Assembly: GCA_002270565.1 (NCBI GenBank)
Contig: NQMI01000107.1
Span: forward strand, 1-64,000
Source: Stenocarpella maydis
Taxonomy: Eukaryota; Ascomycota; Sordariomycetes; Diaporthales; Diaporthaceae
Reading direction: 5' to 3'
Length of the DNA stretch: 64,000 bases
Under the pieces are notes generated by a model. It worked only from the letters and a program-made list of their open reading frames with translations. It was not told the DNA's origin and did not search any database. The first letter of the stretch is position 1; every line of letters starts with the position of its first letter. Positions 23,840 through 36,768 of this stretch are shown here, piece by piece. Both the position numbers and the translations under genes were made by a program.

Positions 23840-24764
23840 GGCGTTGATTCCAAAGACCGCGGCCAGTCTCGCGACTGGTGCGCCTTTGCCGGGGACAAGT
23901 TGAGCCGGGCCAGGCAGGTTCGGCGCGGTTTCAGACAGCCCGGGGCGGCTTCGAGGGCTGGAGTTCCCAACAACCGACAATGCAACTCTGGCGGTGGTCT
24001 CCCAGCACCGCGCGGCGATTGTCGGCCCAGGCACCGGGATTTTGTGGTCGCTAGCTCGGGTAAGTGTTCGCAAGTGGGCAGGTAGGCGGGCGGGAGTCCT
24101 ATAAGTCGCGTGGGGGTTGCGCTGCCAAGTTTAGATTGACAAGATGGGAGGGCGGCAGCGTTAGGGTTAACAAGGCATTGGAAGCTAAGGTTGAAGCAAT
24201 CGGAGGAGGCCAGGTGGGGGTACAATGGCGGCAGGGGCTGTCGCAAATATCGGCGGAGTGAATGAAGGTCACTGGTGCTGGTGACATAGAATGCGAATGA
24301 GGGTGTGGGCACGGCGGAGGCTAGAGGCAGGCAGAGACGGTCGAGTAATGGCCAGGGAAGGTCACCGTGTGCCGTGTGGGTTCGGGCCGGATATAGGGTG
24401 GATTCAGGAGAATTGCGACTTGGTAGGTAGGTAGATTAGGGGAATGGATTAGGCGTGTAGTCCGTCCCTGGTTCGTTCCCTGGGTCGCGCGCCGTGGGTT
24501 GTGCCGAGGCTGACCAGCAAGCAAGACAAGAGGCCGAAGGAGGGTCAAAGTTGTTAGAAATCCGGGATGCCGGGCAGATACAGCGAGAAGGGAATAGAAA
24601 AGGCAGAGGAGGGAGGGTGCAGGTGGTCGTGTGGCCCGTGGCCGCGCTGAGACAAGCAGGGCGGTAGTGCCGACGCCGGGTCAGGGTGATGGTGGTTTTT
24701 TTGGGGGCAAGGTCAAGGTCAAGGTCAAGGGCCAGAGTCGGGATCAATTGTCAAGATCGAGGTC

Positions 24765-24836
24765 GAGGACAAGGTCGAGGACAAGGTCGAGGACAAGGTC
24801 GAGGACAAGGTCGAGGACAAGGTCGAGGACAAGGTC
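24765..24836. repeat. 12-bp minisatellite, six perfect copies
   Basis: The unit GAGGACAAGGTC is repeated six times without a mismatch, with partial copies on both sides. A related hexamer, AAGGTC, is repeated about four times at 24707-24730, which suggests the 12-mer grew from it. Confidence 0.95.
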
Positions 24837-25163
24837 GAGGACGAGATAGGAAATTGGCGAGGTGAGGCGGTGCGGTACCACAGAAGTGAGGGACAGAATT
24901 GAATTGAATTGCGACTGCGACTGGAGAGGGCGCAAGTGAAGGAGAGAGATGTGGTTAATGGGGGTTGAGATGGGAGTGGGATGGGATGGGATTGGATTTG
25001 GGGGGGGGGAATGGACGGGTGGTAGACTTGTCAAGGCCAGGAAGGCGCACCGAGGAAAGCCATTCGAAGCGAGGCAGCAGGAGAGAGAGGGAGTGTGTGT
25101 GTGTGAGAATGTATGAGTGTGGAGGGAGCAATGTCGAGTCGGGGTCGGGGTCGGGGCAGGGCT

Positions 25164-25220
25164 GGGCAGGGCAGGGCAGGGCAGGGCAGGGCAGGGCAGG
25201 GCAGGGCAGGGCAGGGCAGG
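25164..25220 (+). repeat. GGGCA pentamer array, G-quadruplex-prone
   Basis: About eleven uninterrupted copies of GGGCA. The + strand has G3 runs spaced by two bases throughout, which fits the G3N1-7 quadruplex pattern several times over. It lies about 1.3 kb upstream of the PDE2 start. The G-rich strand is the template strand for that gene. Confidence 0.95.
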
Positions 25221-27697
25221 TTGAGGTATGGTTAGAGGGAGTGACAGGGCAAGCCAGGTACCTACTTGGTAGCAGGTAGGTGAATTGCGAGGAATAGGAA
25301 GGTAGCAAGGCAAATCTGGTGCTGTGGGTGCAAATCCCCAAGTTCAAATCAAATCAAATGAGTGCAAGCCCCCAACCCGGCATGTGCAAGTCGCAGTTGC
25401 AGTTGCAAGTGCAGCAATGCATGCAGTACGGTGCAGCAACCTAGGTAGAGAGTTTACGGCACCAAGCAGTTGAATGCAGGCGGCGGAACGAGAGCAGTAG
25501 GAAGATGAGTATGTAGCCTAAGGGGGGTGGGGGTGGAGAGATGGAGAGAGAGAGAGAGCATGGGGTAGTTAGCTAGGCAGGTTGTATACATTACCCCAGG
25601 ACCTTCCTTTTCCCACCTGCGTCGTCAATTCGAGGAGTGAGGTGTTAGCATGTAGATGCTACAGGAAAAGGAACAGGGGTCCATCACAGATCAAGATGCC
25701 GGGATACCTGGAGCTTCTGGCGGGCTTCTGCAGCCAGCCAAGCCATGTTCGCTTGTACCATGTACATCCGGGAGCCAGGCGAAGCCACCGAGGGTCGAGA
25801 TACGTATCCGAATTTATATCTATATTAATATGTCACAATATACTATGTAGGCAGAGGCTAGGTAGTATACATTGACTGGTAGCGGCTGAATGCTAGACTG
25901 TGCTACCTACCTAATTCAGCACCACCCCCCAGGCCTGACAGAGACAAGGAACAAAGAAACCATGTGGGGCGTCTATTCCCCAACCGCATTGGCCTGATGC
26001 CTTACATGGTAGGTAGGTATGTAGTAGACTGACTTGCTGTGTGCGTGCTGCCTCTCTGTGAGCCGGAAGTGGAATGCTACTATGTCATTCCTGCCTACAT
26101 ATTATACACATACATACCTATGTGGACGGAGTACGCCGTATGAGCCCAAACCAGTCGGCCTGGCGCTCTGGTCGGCATGCGATTGATCATCTCTAGGTCC
26201 TGCCCCTGGTCGCCCACCTGGAACCCGGGCGAGCCTAGAGCAGGTACTGCAATCGTATTTACACTACATAATGTACCTGGGCATGCACGGTCCAGACGAG
26301 TTGCGTTGGTGTGGGTCCCCTCCTCCAGGCACACACCCTGCCAGGCCTGCCTGCACATCATGTTGCTGTTAGCTGCGAGCTGCCCAGTGTGGGAGTGAGT
26401 GAGTGTGTGCGCGCGCGCGTGTATGAGCGCGCCAGGACGCCCGACAAAGAGCACCAGAGGAGCAAAGCTGGACCAGCTGGGCCAGCCGGACCGGTCAGCG
26501 GGCAGTGAGTGGATGGGCCATCACACACGCACACACGCAGCCAAGGCAGGCTGAGATAAGGCGCGGCAGATGGGGCTCCCTGGGTGCCCCCGTTTTATGT
26601 TTCAAGTTTGGAATGGCCGGAGCGTCCTTGGGCCGGCCTCGCCGCCGTCCGCACCCCCGTCGTCGGTCCTTTTGGGCTACCGCGTCGAAAAGACACGGAA
26701 AGGAAAAAGGAAAAAAAAAAAAAATTCCCTGGGCAGGACTGCACGAGAGACAGACAAGGGCGCACACGAACCATAACGCGGAGATATCTGGGGTGTTTTC
26801 CCTGTTTACTCCGTATTAGTGCCAAAGTCAAAAGCCTCAAATGCCCGGCCGTGAGGTGTTCTACTGTGTAGACTCCAAGTGCGCAATCTACAGATGTGGT
26901 GTATTGTAGAAGCCAACGTCTCTCTACTCACTCGTCAACCCCAGCCCCCCCTCTCTTTTGGTACCACAGCCAGACAAAGACGTGAGTGAAGTGTCACGGC
27001 GCACATGGCAGAGGCAAAACGGCAGATGAGCTGACCCCTCATCTGTCAATCGGTCCCTCTGACCTGGCATGCTAGTTTGGACATTCACACAGACACACAA
27101 GGCGGCGTGATGATCTCACAATCAGAGGGGAGAGAGGGTGTGTGTGTGTGTCTGAGAAAAAGTGTCGGCGCGGCTGGGCGAAATGGATCGGCGCAGATGA
27201 AGCAGCAAATGGGACGGGCGCGGGTGGGCCCTGCGTGGGCCCCCTGGAAACTTTGAGCCTTGGAAGGGGAGCAACCATTGTGTCGTTGTTGGGGCACCTG
27301 GGCTTGTGCCGGGCCCCACCCACTGATCTGCGGCTGCAAATAACGCGAAAGGGGCCACTCGGGTGCGTGAGCTGCCTTCCACCCGCCTTCGAGAACACAA
27401 CGTCAGCCGCCCCCCGGCCCATTGGCTCGAGGCAATCGAAGCAATCGAAGCAATCGAACAAATCGAAGCTTCAACGGAAGACTCGTCGAAGCATTCTAGG
27501 CCCTCGGCCAACAAGCCACAAGTCGATGGCCTCTCAAGACCCTGTTGCTATTGGCCTATATGCTCCGTATCACCTAGGTATGTGATGTACCTAGCCAGGT
27601 AGGTACCTAGTATACTCGGGCACTCGACTCTTTTGCTGCTGGTCCCCCAGCCGAAACAGCACACCCATCCACGCCACGACGCAATCCACAACCTGGC

Positions 27698-27785
27698 CAT
27701 CCACCATCCATCCATCCACCCACCCACCCAATCCAGCCATCCATCCAGCCATCCAGCCATCCAGCCATCCAGCCAGCCATCCTGC
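27698..27785. repeat. CCAT/CCAGC short tandem repeat
   Basis: Imperfect alternating CCATCCAGC, CATCC and CACC units. The opposite strand reads through it as a Trp/Gly/Met/Asp-rich frame, which is an artefact of the repeat. Confidence 0.85.
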
Positions 27786-30700
27786 CAGACATCCAGACCC
27801 GCAGCGCTACCACTACACCAGTTACGTAGTGTACTGGCAGCCGACCAGACATATATTACGTGTACAGCCCTGCCCGACACAGTGCAGCGCACTGCCCGTT
27901 AAGGTAGCCAGACCACGCCAACCACCCAGGTACGGAGAGTACTATGGGGTAGATGGCACACGCGCACGCAGCCCTCACCACCGCCCACCAACCCATCTAT
28001 CTATCACAGCCATCACCATCACAACTTCTTCCAGTCAGGCAGCTGCCAGGCTGTGACTGTGACTGTGACTGGCCAAATCGCCGCCTGGTACTCGGTACAC
28101 TACATGACAATAAGCAGATCTGCAGGATCAGCTATCTATCGCAGGCCCCTTTGTGTCGTGCTTAAAATGCCGCGCAGCCTCGCAGCCCGTCAAGCCCGCC
28201 GTCAGTCCGTCTTGGGGTTGGCTTGACGCGATCAGCGCTGCCGATCAGAGGGCCCCACCACCCACTGGCGCGCGGTGCAGGCGTCGACCCTTCTTGCTCT
28301 GTCGTGTCCGTCTCTTCCTCTCTTCCCCTCTCCCCCCTCTCGCCGCCTCAGGATCCGCCTCAGGATCTCCGGTTTTTTGTAGCCAAAATAAACCTACCTG
28401 TCGTCAATCTGCCTGTCTGCCAGCTGCCCCCCCTCGCCCGTGCGGGAACTAATAACAGCGGGACGGGACAGCACATGAACGCAACAGGACGCCCGGCCGC
28501 GAGAACCGTTGGGGGGAACCGAACAATCCATGCACTCGAGGGCCTTTTATTTCTGCCAAGGTGGAGGCGTTGATTCCAGGCTTGGCCCATCCCTCGGCCG
28601 TGCCAAGTGGGAAAATGCCAAAGCTCCGAGCGCACCACGCCAGCCAGGCCGCTCCATCACCACCACTGTGTGCACTGCCGTCATTGACCATCGCGGTAGA
28701 CCAGCGCCCCACCAGGCTCGCTTGCCCGTGGCACATGGGCACAACAGCCGCTGCCCCTCACGCCATCTCCGGCGACACCAATGCCGGCATTTGCGATTGC
28801 GGTTGCGAAAGTGCTGTTGAGACGCGCCATCTGCATCTGTCATATCCGGCCCTGTCGTTGGCTCTTCTCGGCCGGGGCCTTGCCCCAGCATAGCCTCATC
28901 GTTCGCCGGGCATCCGGGAGGCAATCTGTCCCTAGGGTCCTCCAAGGCCTGGGCCGCTTTCCACCCTGGCCTTATTAGGGTGCGATCCCCCTTTTCCGAG
29001 ACGCGCATCTCCAGACCTACGACCTTCCCGATGAGGCTATCAAGACCTCGGTTCCCCGGAGATATCCACCCACTCACAGCCGCTGCGGCGGGCTACCTAG
29101 TTGATTGATCCCGAAGCTGAGTCTTGGCCTGGGCAATGGCCATCATGGACTCTTTGTTCCTGTCTTGTCTGGAGTTCACGAGGCCAAGCACCTCCGTTAC
29201 TACTGCACCTGGTCCAATCTCGACTCGAGCTCGACACGTCTTACTCTAGGTAGACCTAAAAGTAAGTTGCCGTCTGCTTGCCACATGCAACTACTATCTA
29301 CAGGAGGGAGGTAGTAAAAGGCCGGACCAGCCCGCATGCTTTTGTTGTTCATACGTAGCAACCAGTGCCTACGATGCGTCAAGCTACTACTACCGCCCGC
29401 CCCGACCCGCCCATGGCTGTCTCTGGACTGCAACCGCAACCGCAACCCACATCAACCACATCTTTATCTTTATATATATATATCTTTTCGACCTTTTTTT
29501 TTTTTTGGGGGACAGAGAGGTGCACTATGTAACTGGTTAACAACGCTCAGTTACCTCTAGCGGGCTATTTCTGCCAACAAAGACCTTGTCGCCCGGACTG
29601 GCAGACTAGCTGATGTGTCCCTGCCCAGCAAGATCTCGATGTGAACGCAGGCCGTGCCTGAGGCAAAACATCGCGTAACCTGGGCGCCGCACAGCTGCAT
29701 GCAACACGATGATGACTGATGACGGTCCGTCGCCGCAACGTCGCAACCACAGACTATCCGGCGCAGGCTCACACCTGCCACATGAGCGGCAACCCCGTTC
29801 CGGGCTAGCCCCGAAGCAAGCACACCAATCCGGTTGCTCAGCGTCCCTGTTTAGGCATGCCTTATAAAACCAAGGTTTGGCCTCTCCTGCACGCACAGTC
29901 AGTCCTTCAGCCCGAGCAGAAAGCCAAATCCCCCAGCCCGCCCGAAAGACCAAGAAGATGAGCAACGCAAACTAGGAGGCACACTCGGCCCTGGCGGAAT
30001 CGTATAGCGCCAAGAGCCTCCGGATGAGAATGGCGACATTACCTGCCTTGGCTCATGATGGTAGTCAAGCTCGTGTTTCCGTGTGCCGTCATCTACCCCG
30101 GGCCACGTCACATATCCTTTCTGCCGCACGCCACTTGCTACAACGTGGAAGTTTCCACGATCCCAGCTGAGTCACATCAAGGGCTGGGATCTGCGGGTTC
30201 CATCAATGCCGTTCCGCCAGCCGGTCGGGCCTGTCGTCAACATCCCCGACCCCCCTGGCCCCGTTGAATCACAGGCGCACAAGCCTCACGAGCCATCTTG
30301 GCCGGCGTTGCGCAATATGAGGGGGGAGTGAAATGGGCTCAGACGCCGAATTTCCCGCGGTCGTGGCGGGTCCGCCTCCGGGTGGTGCTTGTGGCCTATC
30401 GCTCGCCTAACAACGAAGGCACTGACCGAGGGCATCACAGCCTTCAGCTCGTCGGCACTTTGCTGACGGTCATGCGCCGCGCCGCCCTTCAACATCCCAG
30501 CCCTGGCCTCCGACGGGAAGAACAAGTGGTCGGCCGCTCGACTGATGCTGACGGATTGAGGAACCAACCGAGTTTTGTTTATGCCAGTAGCCCAGGATGG
30601 TGGCCTGTCCGTCCAGCAGGCATGATGATGGAGGTGCGGGTTGGAGGGGACACACGCGTGATGGCCTTACTCTTCCGCCAGCGGCCCCAGCCCGCCTGCG

Positions 30701-33154
30701 GGACAAGCTTCGAGAACCTGGTAGGCGGCAGGCCTTGGCTGTCATGTGTGCCTATTTGATCAATTGTGTCCCAACAATCACGGCCGCCAAAGGCCGGGAC
30801 CTCCCGATTCCTCGACACCTTCTTACTCGTTCTGGCGCGCGGTAAGCCGCCAGGGAGGTTTGGCCGTGATACAGTGAGCCGGGAGAACCTTTGGCCGCTA
30901 TTAATGATCACAATGTGCATTCGCGCCCATTCTCTGCAGCGTTGGCCGGCAAGTCTGCCTGCACTGCGCAGCCCGACACTACACTCACTATAGAGTATAG
31001 ATACACTCGCCTGCCGGCCGCGCAAGGCGAACACCGCCTGAAATCCTTTGCCCGTCTTAAAATAAAATTCTATTATATATATTGATGTGCCTAACCTATG
31101 AGAAACCGGCGGGTGTGGTAAAGCGATATGGTGATGGAGGAGGGAAATCAGGGACCAGACGATATCGTAGGGCCGGGCGTGATAACATCCCCCCTTGGCC
31201 CATAACATGAACATGAGAATGCCGTCACCGAGACCCGTCCCGCAGTTTGGTACCGAGTCTATTGCAACGTTTGATCTGATCAGTATCAGGGTCTTGGATA
31301 ACATCCACAACAAAGGTCCTTGGAGCGATCATAACTCATGGGCCAGTGCTTCTAGAAACCAACCACTATTGTATGCATCAGATGGTGACAAGAGAAGTAT
31401 GCCAGGCAGTGCGAGGCTGGATGCCTAGGTACTCACAAAGCCCGTTCTTATTGCACCTCTGGATGGGGGATACCTGCTTGCGTATAGTATATATGTATGT
31501 GTTTATACGAACAGCCGAAAGGAAGTTCCTACCCCAGCGTTGACAAATTCCCACCCAGAGTAATAGACCACCATATATCGTTCAAACCAGCAGTCAGTGG
31601 CAAGAAAATACGGCGGTATTCCCGCGTCTAGTGGACAGGGAAAAATTGCTAAACTCGAAAAGGCGGCAGCGAGTGGGCGATGCCAGGGGCAGGAAGAGAA
31701 ACGGTGCGAGAAACATACACCGAGAAAAGAAAGCAGGACGGGGGAAAAACCAAACATCGGACGACATAAACGGCAGAGGTATTATTGCCCGGAGTGGTGA
31801 GCGAGGTCGCCCGACCACACATACACACACCACGCCACCCTAACCTCAAGCTCCCGCTCACTCCTTGTCGGACACACCTGCCCTCACGCACGCCCGCCCT
31901 CACGCCCGCCCACGCGTGTACCTTCCCTATTCATCTTGGCGTCTGTGCAGCAGGAGGTATCGTGGCGTGCTTCATTGTGTTATTCCCGGGCCCGACATGT
32001 CTCTTCTTCTCCTCCCTCTAGAGAGAAGGGGGGGGGGGGCGCGGTCTCCCTTCCCACCGCGGAAAATCGCGGCTACCTTCGAGCCGCGGCATGAATGCCC
32101 CATCAATCTGGACCAAGTCGATGGAGGCTGATGACCCCATCACCGTGCTATGCGCAACGAGGAGAGACGCGGCGGGAAGGACGGCGAAGAGAAAACATAA
32201 ACATCACCCATTGGCCCTGTTCCTAGGATCCTCATCCCCAGAGGGTGGTGCATGAGGGTTGCGCTGGGGCAGCCGCATGCAAGAAACATGTATCGTCCGT
32301 GCGCCCAAGCGCCCGATACCGGGTCCTACGTGCATTGTGGGGGAAGAAAGAGATGGATGGGTGAATGGAGGGAGGGTAGGTGTCCGGTCCTATTCCGACC
32401 GGGAGGAAAAAGATATTGAACCAGGTCGAGGACGAGTGTACATGCAAGTCATCCAAGAAGAGATGAATTGGCCAGGCATACTCCGCACGGGACGCCGTTC
32501 GCCTGTGAACTGGGTATAGACGAGACTCCGCGGAGCCCCTCGCGGACAAGAATGGAGGCGAGTAAGAGGGTGTGAGGGGACACATGGAGCCGAAGACAAA
32601 GGCGCGGTTGGGCGAGTTCTGATGCGGTAATACCCATTTCTCCACGTATAACCATTGTGGATGGTGCCAATCACTTGGCGACAGGTCTCCCAATGCTGTA
32701 AGCAAATGTTGGCGAGGCATCTTCCGATGACTCGTCAAAAGAGGTAATTTTTTTACAGTAAGTCTCGGGTTCTATGGGATGGCAGTTCTTCTAGTCTACC
32801 TGTGTCCACATGCTGCGCTCTGTCTAGAGAGCAACGTCCCAAGGCCTGCCTGTGGTGCAGCGGGGTGCAGCGGGGTGCGCCTTCAACCCTGGGACCGCAC
32901 CACTTGTTTTTTTAGTGCAGACCGCTAACATTTTCTTGGATAAATGGCTTTTCGTAGTACGATTGTGTTCTCATTTCGTCTCTGGGAGAGAGTGAGACAG
33001 ACTCGTGGCTATGGGTTGGTTCATAGCCTTGGTGATGGTGTAGGGCTCAAGTCCAGAGCAGCCGTCCGGACGATGGCTGTGGCCTTGGAGCCTGGGAACA
33101 AGCCAGACCCCTTCATGAGCATCGCTGCCAAGCTGTGATTCTGGGCCTCGGGGG

Positions 33155-34052
33155 CTAGCGAGACTCTGAGCCCTGACTGTTGATAGCGGCATCGTCGTCA
33201 TCCTCTTCATCGGCCTGGTCGAAACGGCGCAGGATGTCCTCGAACTTAGGGCCACCAAGCACGCGATCACTCCGCCGCCGATAGAACAGCAAATACGCGT
33301 GGGATGTGATCATGCTCTCAGGATTCTTGACAAGCGACGCGTATGAGTCTAGTGGTTCACGTTAGTACTGTCGCAGCTTTACTGCCATGAGGACCTCCCA
33401 ACGAACCGTCAAACTTGTACCACTCATTGTTCACAAAGCTCTTCGCAAAAGCTGTGTAGTGGCCACCGCCCAGGCCGCCCATGTGATCGTCGATTGCAAT
33501 GAGGTCATATACCTCCTGCTTCCCGTCTTCCTTCTCAAGAACTCGCTGGGTGATATCGAGACCCTCAGTGGGGAAGTCAACCGTGACATCAATCTTGTCA
33601 CGGCGTGTACCGCTGCTGCTGAACCGTTTGAGGTGGACTATGAGGATGTCGGGTGTCTTCCAAAGATCAAACTTCTTGGACGCGCGTCGATGCTCCTTGC
33701 ACCTTGGACAATACCATTTATCATCCTCGGACAGGATCTCAACCTTCTCGAACTCCTTCAGGCAGTCGTCCAAGCTGATGCCCCTGTTCGCACGATTCTT
33801 CCGGGCTTGGCTCTTGGCCTCAAGTTCCGGGTCCTGGAGGATATCCAGAGCGAAAAAAGTTGGTTTGCCTGCAGCCGTCGTCCTAGTATCACCACCAACC
33901 TCTTGGCCACCGAAGACGACGTCCCATGCGGAAGGGTCCCAGTCAACCAGGATGCCCTCGCCGAGACGGACTAGAGGACCACCGTCCGCTTTGGAGCCCC
34001 ATTCAGGATCCTCGTCGAGGTAGCTGTTGCGCTTGAAAGACTGACGGGCAGC

Positions 34053-34085
<33 letters not shown>

Positions 34086-36768
34086 CCAGCGCTTCATGCC
34101 CTTTTTAGAATAGGTCTTGTGGCCTTTGACTTTCTTCTTGCCGCCGGGCTTCCCCCCTCTGAGCTTCGACTCCTTTTGCGGTCTGAGAGGTAGGTTCGGT
34201 GCCTTGTTAATGTCCTGCGCGTCATTAGGTACTGCTTCAGCAGACGGGAAGTTCCAGGTCGGTCTAAAACATGCCTGAAGATCCGGAAGACTGCTGTCGC
34301 TTTCCTCTTCGCTAGGTTCATTGGCCATCCGGGTCTGGGCTCCAGCCTCGGGAATATCGCCGCTCTCCTCGGTACCGCTCTCCTCGGATGCAGTCCCGGA
34401 CCCGGAAGGGCTAGGCATGTCTTCGTCGCTTTGCGACGGCGTTGTAGGCTGGGGCTTCCTGGAGTCAAGCCTGGGGAATAGCCGATCTGAATTTGCGCCG
34501 ACAGTATTCCATCCCGTAGGGACTAGCGCATCCTCCACGAAGTAACTCAAGTCGAAGAGGTTCTGGAGCTGTCCGTCAAGAAATACGTCAGGCCTGATCC
34601 AGTCAGGCCGCCGGCTGTTGAATTTCCTGAGTACTCCTTGGGATCTTTGTCCCCATTAACATCTGCGCACTATGGTGTGGTTTTGGCGGCTACATACCTC
34701 TGTGTTTCTTGGTCAGATGCAGTGTCGTCTTCGGCAGTGTCTTGCATCGAGACGTCCACCAAGTCATCCTCACCCTCTACTGACTGCGCAGTGACCGTAG
34801 CGTCACCCGACGACTCTAGGTCGGAGGTGGTGACGTCAAGTTGATCCGAGTCGGTATGCTCTGTCGCGTTCCCTTCAAGACTGGACATGGCAGGCCAAGT
34901 CGTAAAAGTAGCAACCTTCTCCAGAACCTTGCGGCGGATGATATCCTCATCTTGAGCCTGCAAGAAATCAGTCTTCAGCCCTAACGAACAACCTCGAATA
35001 GGAACCAGGCACTTACCTCTTCTGGGTTGAGCATGATGAAGTGCGGAGGTGAGACGTTCTCGGAGTTTTTCGAGGGCTGGATTCTTGACTCCTTGTTGGA
35101 CCGAGGGTTGAATCTGTGCAGAACCGGAACCACCATCCTAGCAGCCATTGGATCGTCCCAGTGGGGTACGTCGTCCTTGTCGTTGTAGGAGTAGTAGCTC
35201 TTGGCCTTTTTCTTGGTCTTGGCCCTGGTGTTGGTCGGCTGGCTCTCCAGCTCGAAGAAAGCCGGGATGTCGTCCCTAGTGATCTCTCCCGATGCCATCT
35301 GGTCGTCCTCGTAGATCTTGAAGAACCTGTCCTTGTACTCCTCCGCCCCGATCATGCGCTCAGATGGGACGCCGACGCGAACCGAAATGAAATCCTTCAG
35401 AGCCTTGATGGTAGCCGTCTTCTCGATTTCAACGTTGACGAAGACAGGTGCATCGTTCAGAGGGAAGAACTTCACCCTCCGGCCCCATACGTTCTTTACG
35501 GGCAGCGGCAGTGTCAGATTGGTAAAGGGGTCGAAGGTAATGCTGACCTTGTGACACTCGGGACAGACGAGGGTCGACTTGTACAGACCAGTGAAGAGGT
35601 CGCTGATAATGGAGTCATCCCGTTGCTTGTGGATGTCCCAGACCTTGGCAGCGAGCTCCCGGATGGCTTCTGGGTCATTGACCATCTCGTCAGTAGAGTC
35701 AGGTTTTGGAATGTAGGGCTTCTTCTTGATCCGGTTGAGGTCTTCCTGAAGCCCGTCCAGCAGGAACCCGAGGAATTCCTGCGTGTCTTGTTGCCCCCAC
35801 CCAGAGAACTGAGGCGCGCAGCGGCCCACAGTTTCCTTGAATGACCTTGGCGCGACGCTTTGAGGCGGAGGGATCTTATAAATCTGCTTCAGGAGATACC
35901 CATAGGCACGGGCAATAGCGCCATTGTGGCCGAGGGGATTGTCATAGTTCAGTTCCTCGTCATGCTCATTTGCCAAGAAATACTTGGTAAGCTCTTCAAC
36001 GCTCCGAATGCACTGCAGGGCAGAGTTCATATAGCACGTATTCCCCAGATTGGCCAGCCCCGTCTGCCCCATCACACGGTCGCCGTGTCGGCCACGGGTC
36101 CCGAGGCCCAGAGGGGCAGGGCTGTTACGGCCGCTGCGATTCCCTCTGGCTTTCTTGTTGATTGCAGATTCCAGAGACGCATCTGCGGGGGAGGGAGATT
36201 GATTGAGAGGCTCCATAGAAGTACTGGTCGCAACAGTGTCCACAGTCTTTGCGTCAGAGTCGGCAGCATCCTCAGAGTTGGAGTTGGAGCTCGATGCCTT
36301 CTGGCCCTGCACCTTGTGGTCGGCGTTGGCATCGCCGCCGCCTCCTCCGGGCTCCTGGTCTTTGTCCTGGTCTTGCGCTTCGTCCGCAGGAGGGGCCTCG
36401 GCTGGAGAGGCATCTTCTTCGAGATCAGATCCAGCCCGTGTCTCGTCAACACTTGCTCCATCCGCGTCCCGGCCATTCGACCCCGAGCGCTCGGGTGTGT
36501 CTTGGCCAGCCTCCCTCGGCACCGGAGAGTTTTGCGCCCTATTGTTAGACATGCCAGGATGCCCCTCTTGTGCGCCACGGCCTGCGGCGGTGGCAGGCTC
36601 GCCGTCGGCCATGGATACGTCGTCGCTCGCAGCCGGGAGGGATATCATATCGACATCCTGAGTGGCGTCTGAGTTCGGGGCGGGGGCCTGGGGTTCGTCC
36701 GGGGGCAGGCTAGGGGCTCTGCGCTTCAAGGGGGATGCGGATCGGGGGAGATCCTCTGGACGGGACAT
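33155..36768 (-). CDS. UBP12: Ubiquitin C-terminal hydrolase, UBP12 type (USP, C19)
   Basis: Four exons: 36768-35017, 34957-34698, 34644-33407 and 33348-33155, 1147 residues. It is a cysteine protease that removes ubiquitin from proteins. Seen: a disordered acidic/Ser-rich N-terminus (1-230), then the USP domain opening GQTGLANLGNTCYMNSALQC (catalytic Cys245). Next come QQDTQEFLGFLLDGLQEDLN, a CPECHK half and a CPRCKEH half of the zinc ribbon, and the closing GGGHYTAF (His1066) plus WYKFDD. Between the two USP halves is a large insertion with basic stretches and a run of ten glutamines. The first in-frame ATG, MSRPEDLP, was taken as start; a longer frame upstream opens only with TTG. No DUSP domain is visible before the USP core, although yeast Ubp12 relatives have one. 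The 3' end (stop at 33155-33157) is less certain than the rest. Confidence 0.88.
34054..34083 (-). repeat. CAG microsatellite coding polyglutamine in UBP12
   Basis: Nearly pure CAG codons on the - strand encode ten consecutive Gln residues within the insertion that splits the USP domain. Confidence 0.95.

Larger units (their letters stand above)
23840..33154. other. 9.3 kb gene-free, repeat-rich region upstream of PDE2
   Basis: No supported protein gene in 9.3 kb. The region has many short tandem repeats and homopurine or GT tracts: TG runs near 25095, 26400 and 27139, an A run near 26710 and a T run near 29494. Scattered TACCTAGGTA-like motifs occur at 25250-25290, 25903-25912, 26007-26022 and 27571-27614. 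The largest frames (27142-27585, 28547-29077, 30298-30759, 30579-31313) show no domain, no splice pattern and mixed composition. It could hold a long PDE2 leader, non-coding RNA or decayed mobile DNA. The sequence does not decide between these. Confidence 0.5.

Noticed and set aside
24700..24840. Repeat array resembling CRISPR
   Set aside because: Direct tandem 12-mers without spacers in a eukaryotic genome; it is a minisatellite.
30579..31313. 244-codon - strand frame in the gene-free stretch
   Set aside because: No domain, no splice pattern and mixed composition. A chance open frame is more likely.
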